17,197 bases of DNA from Flavobacteriales bacterium (GTDB lineage Bacteria > Bacteroidota > Bacteroidia > Flavobacteriales > Flavobacteriaceae), in NCBI GenBank assembly GCA_027008965.1, contig JALVDN010000031.1, forward strand, positions 1 through 17,197, written 5' to 3'. Each line of letters starts with the position of its first letter. Positions within the stretch are counted from its first letter, which is position 1. Below the pieces are notes generated by a model. The model had not been told where the DNA came from and made no database searches. It saw nothing but the letters and a program-made list of their open reading frames with translations. Shown here in pieces: positions 15,301 through 17,197 of the stretch. The position numbers were made by a program, and so were the translations under genes.

Positions 15301-16708
15301 AATAGAAGACCTGCGTTATATTGAAACCGAAGATAACGACGGTATGCCTATCCGGGTGGTTGTTTCCAGAACAGCCGAAGTGAAGATTATAGGAGAGAAA
15401 ACCGGGGTTGTTTTGGCTAAACATAATTTACCTTATGGATCCATTTTATATAAGATGCCGGGTGAAAAGGTGAAGAAAGGTGAAGTGATAGCACAATGGG
15501 ATCCGCATAATTCCGTGATTATCACCGAAACAGGCGGAAAGGTTGAATTTGACAGTTTGGTGGAAGGAATCAACTTTAATATTGAAGTGGACGAATCTAC
15601 CAATATCAAAGAGAAAGTTATTATTGAAACCAAAAACAAAAAACTTCTACCGGCCATTAAGATTGTAGACCCGAAAACCGGTGAGGTTTTGAAATCTTAT
15701 AATCTGCCGACTGCCGCCCGGTTGACAGTGAAAGAAGGGGATGTTATCAAACCCGGTACAATCATTGCCAAAATCCCTCGACGTTCGGCAAGAGCAGGGG
15801 ACATCACAGGTGGTTTGCCGCGGGTAACCGAATTGTTTGAAGCAAGGAATCCGTCTAATCCTGCTGTGGTTTCGGAAATTGACGGTATTGTGAAGTTTGG
15901 CAAGATTAAACGTGGAAATCAAGAAGTGATTGTGGAAAGTAAAACCGGTGAAAAGAAAAAATATCTGGTGAAACTCTCACAACAAATGTTGTTGGTCCAA
16001 GAGAATGACTATGTGAAAGCAGGTACACCACTATCGGATGGAGCTATCACACCCGCTGATATTTTGAAAATTAAAGGGCCTTCGGCCGTTCAGCAATATT
16101 TGGTGAATGAAATACAGGAAGTTTACCGACGTCAAAATGTAGCCATCAACGACAAACATTTCGAAGTGGTGGTTAGACAAATGATGCGTAAGGTGGAAAT
16201 TGTTTCGCCCGGTGATACCAATTTCTTGCCGGGTCAATTGGTTCACAAGGATGATTTCATTGAAGAAAACGACCGTATATACGGTATGAAAGTGGTGGAA
16301 GATCCGGGTGATTCCGAAGTTTTGAAAGCCGGCGCTATCATCAGTTTGCGGGTATGGAGAGAAGAAGTGTCCAAACTCAAGCGTATGGACAAAAAACTTC
16401 CTGTAGTGAGAGATGCTGTGCCTGCCACGGCCCAACCCGTTCTTCAAGGGATTACACGTGCAGCCTTACAAACCAAATCCTGGATTTCGGCGGCGTCGTT
16501 CCAAGAAACCACTAAAGTGTTGAATGAAGCCGCAGTGGCCGCCAAGGTGGATTATTTGGAAGGTCTCAAAGAAAATGTGATTGTAGGTAAGAAAATACCT
16601 GCAGGAACCGGAATGAAAATTTACGATAAACTCATTGTGGGTGTGAAAAAAGAGGGTGAAGAGGAAGAAGAAACCCACACACACGATGAAGATAAAGCCC
16701 TGTCATAA
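12398..16708 (+). CDS. rpoC: DNA-directed RNA polymerase subunit beta'
   Basis: RpoC carries the catalytic Mg2+ site of RNA polymerase. At 1436 residues it is full length. The catalytic motif NADFDGD is at 473-479 (Asp475, 477, 479). The N-terminal zinc site is Cys64, Cys66, Cys79, Cys82, and the second zinc site is Cys823, Cys897, Cys904, Cys907; both spacings equal those of E. coli. The bridge helix and trigger loop region is recognisable (LSIQEYFISTHGARKGLADT from about residue 776). The segment after MRGLMAKP is a few residues longer than in E. coli (KKSTAGGGEVIENP). The protein ends in an acidic tail with alternating His and Thr (EEEEETHTHDEDKALS). Its TAA stop overlaps the start of the next gene by one base. 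Confidence 0.98.
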   Translation: MARKQQKSIKFDRISIGLASPDVIKKASRGEVLKPETINYRTHKPEKDGLFCERIFGPVKDYECACGKYKRIRYKGIVCDRCGVEVTEKKVRRERMGHIELVVPVAHIWYFRSNPNKIGYLLGIPAKKLETIVYYERYVVIQPGQAVDAEGKPLQRLDLLTEEEYHQVLELLPEENKYLPDDDPNKFIAKMGAEALRDLLSSIDLDELSYELRHTANHATSKQRRTEALKRLQVVEAFREANKRRENRPEWMIMDIIPVIPPELRPLVPLDGGRFATSDLNDLYRRVIIRNNRLKRLLSIKAPEVILRNEKRMLQEAVDSLFDNTRKSTAVKTESNRPLKSLSDNLKGKQGRFRQNLLGKRVDYSARSVIVGGPELKIYETGIPKDMAAELYKPFIIRRLMERGIVKTVKSAKKIIDRRDPVVWDILENVMKGHPVLLNRAPTLHRLGIQAFQPKMIEGKAIQLHPLVCAAFNADFDGDQMAVHLPLGAEAILEAQLLMLASQNILNPANGEPIAVPSQDMVLGLYYMTKIRKSTPKHPVKGEGLTFYGPEEVKIALNEGKVDLHALVKVMVDDVDENGNKVQKLIETTPGRVLFNEYVPEKVGYFNELLTKKALKKIITKVLKETDIPTTSKFLDDIKELGFMQAFKGGLSFTLENIEVPEEKEKIVEQAKQEVDEIYNEYAFGNITRKERYNKTIDVWSHANTQLIQVVINKLKEDDQGFNSVYMMLDSGARGSNEQIRQLIGMRGLMAKPKKSTAGGGEVIENPILSNFKEGLSIQEYFISTHGARKGLADTALKTADAGYLTRRLVDVSQDVVVNEEDCGTLRGIKVTPLRKNNDIVESLGERILGRVVLDDIYHPDTKELIIAEGQEITEEIVKKIEEAGIEEVEVRSPLTCEAKKGVCAKCYGRNLATGTMVQLGEAVGVIAAQSIGEPGTQLTLRTFHQGGVAGSIAEENQIIAKQNGILEIEDLRYIETEDNDGMPIRVVVSRTAEVKIIGEKTGVVLAKHNLPYGSILYKMPGEKVKKGEVIAQWDPHNSVIITETGGKVEFDSLVEGINFNIEVDESTNIKEKVIIETKNKKLLPAIKIVDPKTGEVLKSYNLPTAARLTVKEGDVIKPGTIIAKIPRRSARAGDITGGLPRVTELFEARNPSNPAVVSEIDGIVKFGKIKRGNQEVIVESKTGEKKKYLVKLSQQMLLVQENDYVKAGTPLSDGAITPADILKIKGPSAVQQYLVNEIQEVYRRQNVAINDKHFEVVVRQMMRKVEIVSPGDTNFLPGQLVHKDDFIEENDRIYGMKVVEDPGDSEVLKAGAIISLRVWREEVSKLKRMDKKLPVVRDAVPATAQPVLQGITRAALQTKSWISAASFQETTKVLNEAAVAAKVDYLEGLKENVIVGKKIPAGTGMKIYDKLIVGVKKEGEEEEETHTHDEDKALS

Positions 16709-17028
16709 TGAGTGAAATGAATAAAAAACAAGGACATCAAATCAATATTGAGCTTACCGATGAAGTGGCTCAAGGGATATATAGTAATTTGGCCATCATC
16801 AATCATTCCGTTTCGGAATTTGTGGTGGATTTTGTGAGCATCATGCCCGGTGTGCAAAAAGCCAAGGTTCGTTCGCGAATCATTTTGACACCGCAGCATG
16901 CCAAGAAATTTTTGCGTGCTTTGCAGGAAAACATCCGGCGTTTTGAGGCTGCACACGGTACCATTAAAGAATATACCGAGCCGCCCCAAGGACCGCCGAT
17001 TAATTTTAATCCACAAGGCGAGGCTTAA
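16708..17028 (+). CDS. DUF3467 domain protein, translationally coupled to rpoC
   Basis: This 106-residue protein matches the uncharacterised DUF3467 family, by overall pattern: INIELTDEVAQGIYSNLAIINHSVSEFVVDFVSIMPG, then KAKVRSRIILTPQHAKKFLRALQENIRRFE. The tail is proline-rich (EPPQGPPINFNPQGEA). It has no signal peptide or membrane helix and is presumably cytoplasmic. The ATG overlaps the rpoC stop (TAATG), implying translational coupling and roughly co-ordinate synthesis with polymerase. ATG at 16717 is a possible alternative start. A strong terminator follows at once, making it the last gene of the operon. The function is unknown; a polymerase- or translation-related role is inferred only from position. 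Confidence 0.88.
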   Translation: MSEMNKKQGHQINIELTDEVAQGIYSNLAIINHSVSEFVVDFVSIMPGVQKAKVRSRIILTPQHAKKFLRALQENIRRFEAAHGTIKEYTEPPQGPPINFNPQGEA

Positions 17029-17035
17029 ATTTTAC

Positions 17036-17067
17036 AAAAAACCGCTCCGTTTCCGGGGCGGTTTTTT
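17036..17067 (+). terminator. Intrinsic terminator of the rpoBC-DUF3467 operon
   Basis: The stem aaaaaaccgctccg (17036-17049) pairs with cggggcggtttttt (17054-17067), 14 bp with a single G-T pair and loop tttc. It ends in a T run. The A run on the left side makes it potentially bidirectional, so it could also stop transcription entering from the right. It lies 7 bp after the DUF3467 stop. Confidence 0.92.
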
Positions 17068-17081
17068 GAATTTAGTAAAAT

Positions 17082-17197
17082 GCGCCGGCGGGCGAAGTGA
17101 TATCCTTTTGAAGGCGAAGCCGAGCGGATGTTTGGCCGAGGAGGCTCGCCGGCGAATGCCGGGAGACCCCGCAGGCCAATATTACATCCGCAGGCTG
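17082..17197 (-). repeat. Dispersed structured repeat, copy B (uninterrupted, runs to window end)
   Basis: This is the inverted counterpart of the repeat at 984-1261. The segment 17082-17131 matches the complement of 1212-1261 at 48 of 50 positions, and 17181-17197 matches 984-1000 exactly. On this copy the nested structure is clear. The outer arms are gcggatgt at 17124-17131 and acatccgc at 17184-17191. The next stem is ttggcc at 17132-17137 with ggccaa at 17174-17179. The apex hairpin is ccggc/gccgg at 17149-17153 and 17158-17162 with loop gaat. The arm nearest the terminator ends in gcgccggcgggcg. The copy may continue past the window end. I see no coding potential in it. Confidence 0.8.

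Overview
This window is a conserved translation and transcription locus from the chromosome of a member of the Bacteroidota (Bacteroidetes). A flavobacterial relative is plausible, but the rank is uncertain. The phylum call rests on the gene order, RpoB, RpoC and EF-Tu sequences typical of the phylum, a DUF3467 gene attached to rpoC, Bacteroidetes-type TAnnTTTG promoter boxes, A/T-rich leaders without Shine-Dalgarno sites, and tRNA genes that do not encode CCA.

Layout, left to right. (1) Positions 3-935 hold the 3' part of a PBP4-type D-Ala-D-Ala carboxypeptidase (dacB). (2) Positions 936-1423 hold no gene. They contain one copy of a dispersed, structured, GC-rich repeat (copy A), interrupted by a 162-bp nearly palindromic element, and then a promoter. 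(3) hppA, a membrane-bound ion-pumping pyrophosphatase with K+-dependent and Na+-type signatures, sits alone between its own promoter and a strong palindromic terminator. (4) A tRNA cluster Thr(TGT)-Tyr(GTA)-Gly(TCC)-Thr(GGT) leads into tuf, the same order as thrU-tyrU-glyT-thrT-tufB of E. coli. (5) tRNA-Trp, secE, nusG, rplK, rplA, rplJ, rplL, rpoB, rpoC and a small DUF3467 gene run in the same direction with short spacers. They end at a near-perfect intrinsic terminator. (6) Copy B of the dispersed repeat follows in inverted orientation and runs off the window end.

Functionally, the tRNAs and EF-Tu supply elongation. SecE is the small translocon subunit. NusG couples and paces RNA polymerase. 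L11, L1, L10 and L7/L12 build the two ribosomal stalks. RpoB and RpoC are the polymerase core. The only prominent internal RNA structure in the long operon is a 16-bp perfect hairpin between rplL and rpoB, at the position of the E. coli attenuator and RNase III site.

All genes lie on the plus strand. Most of the window is ordinary core genome, and I see no undescribed multi-gene system. The least explained material is the pair of inverted structured repeats that brackets the roughly 16-kb block, and the palindromic element lodged in one of them.
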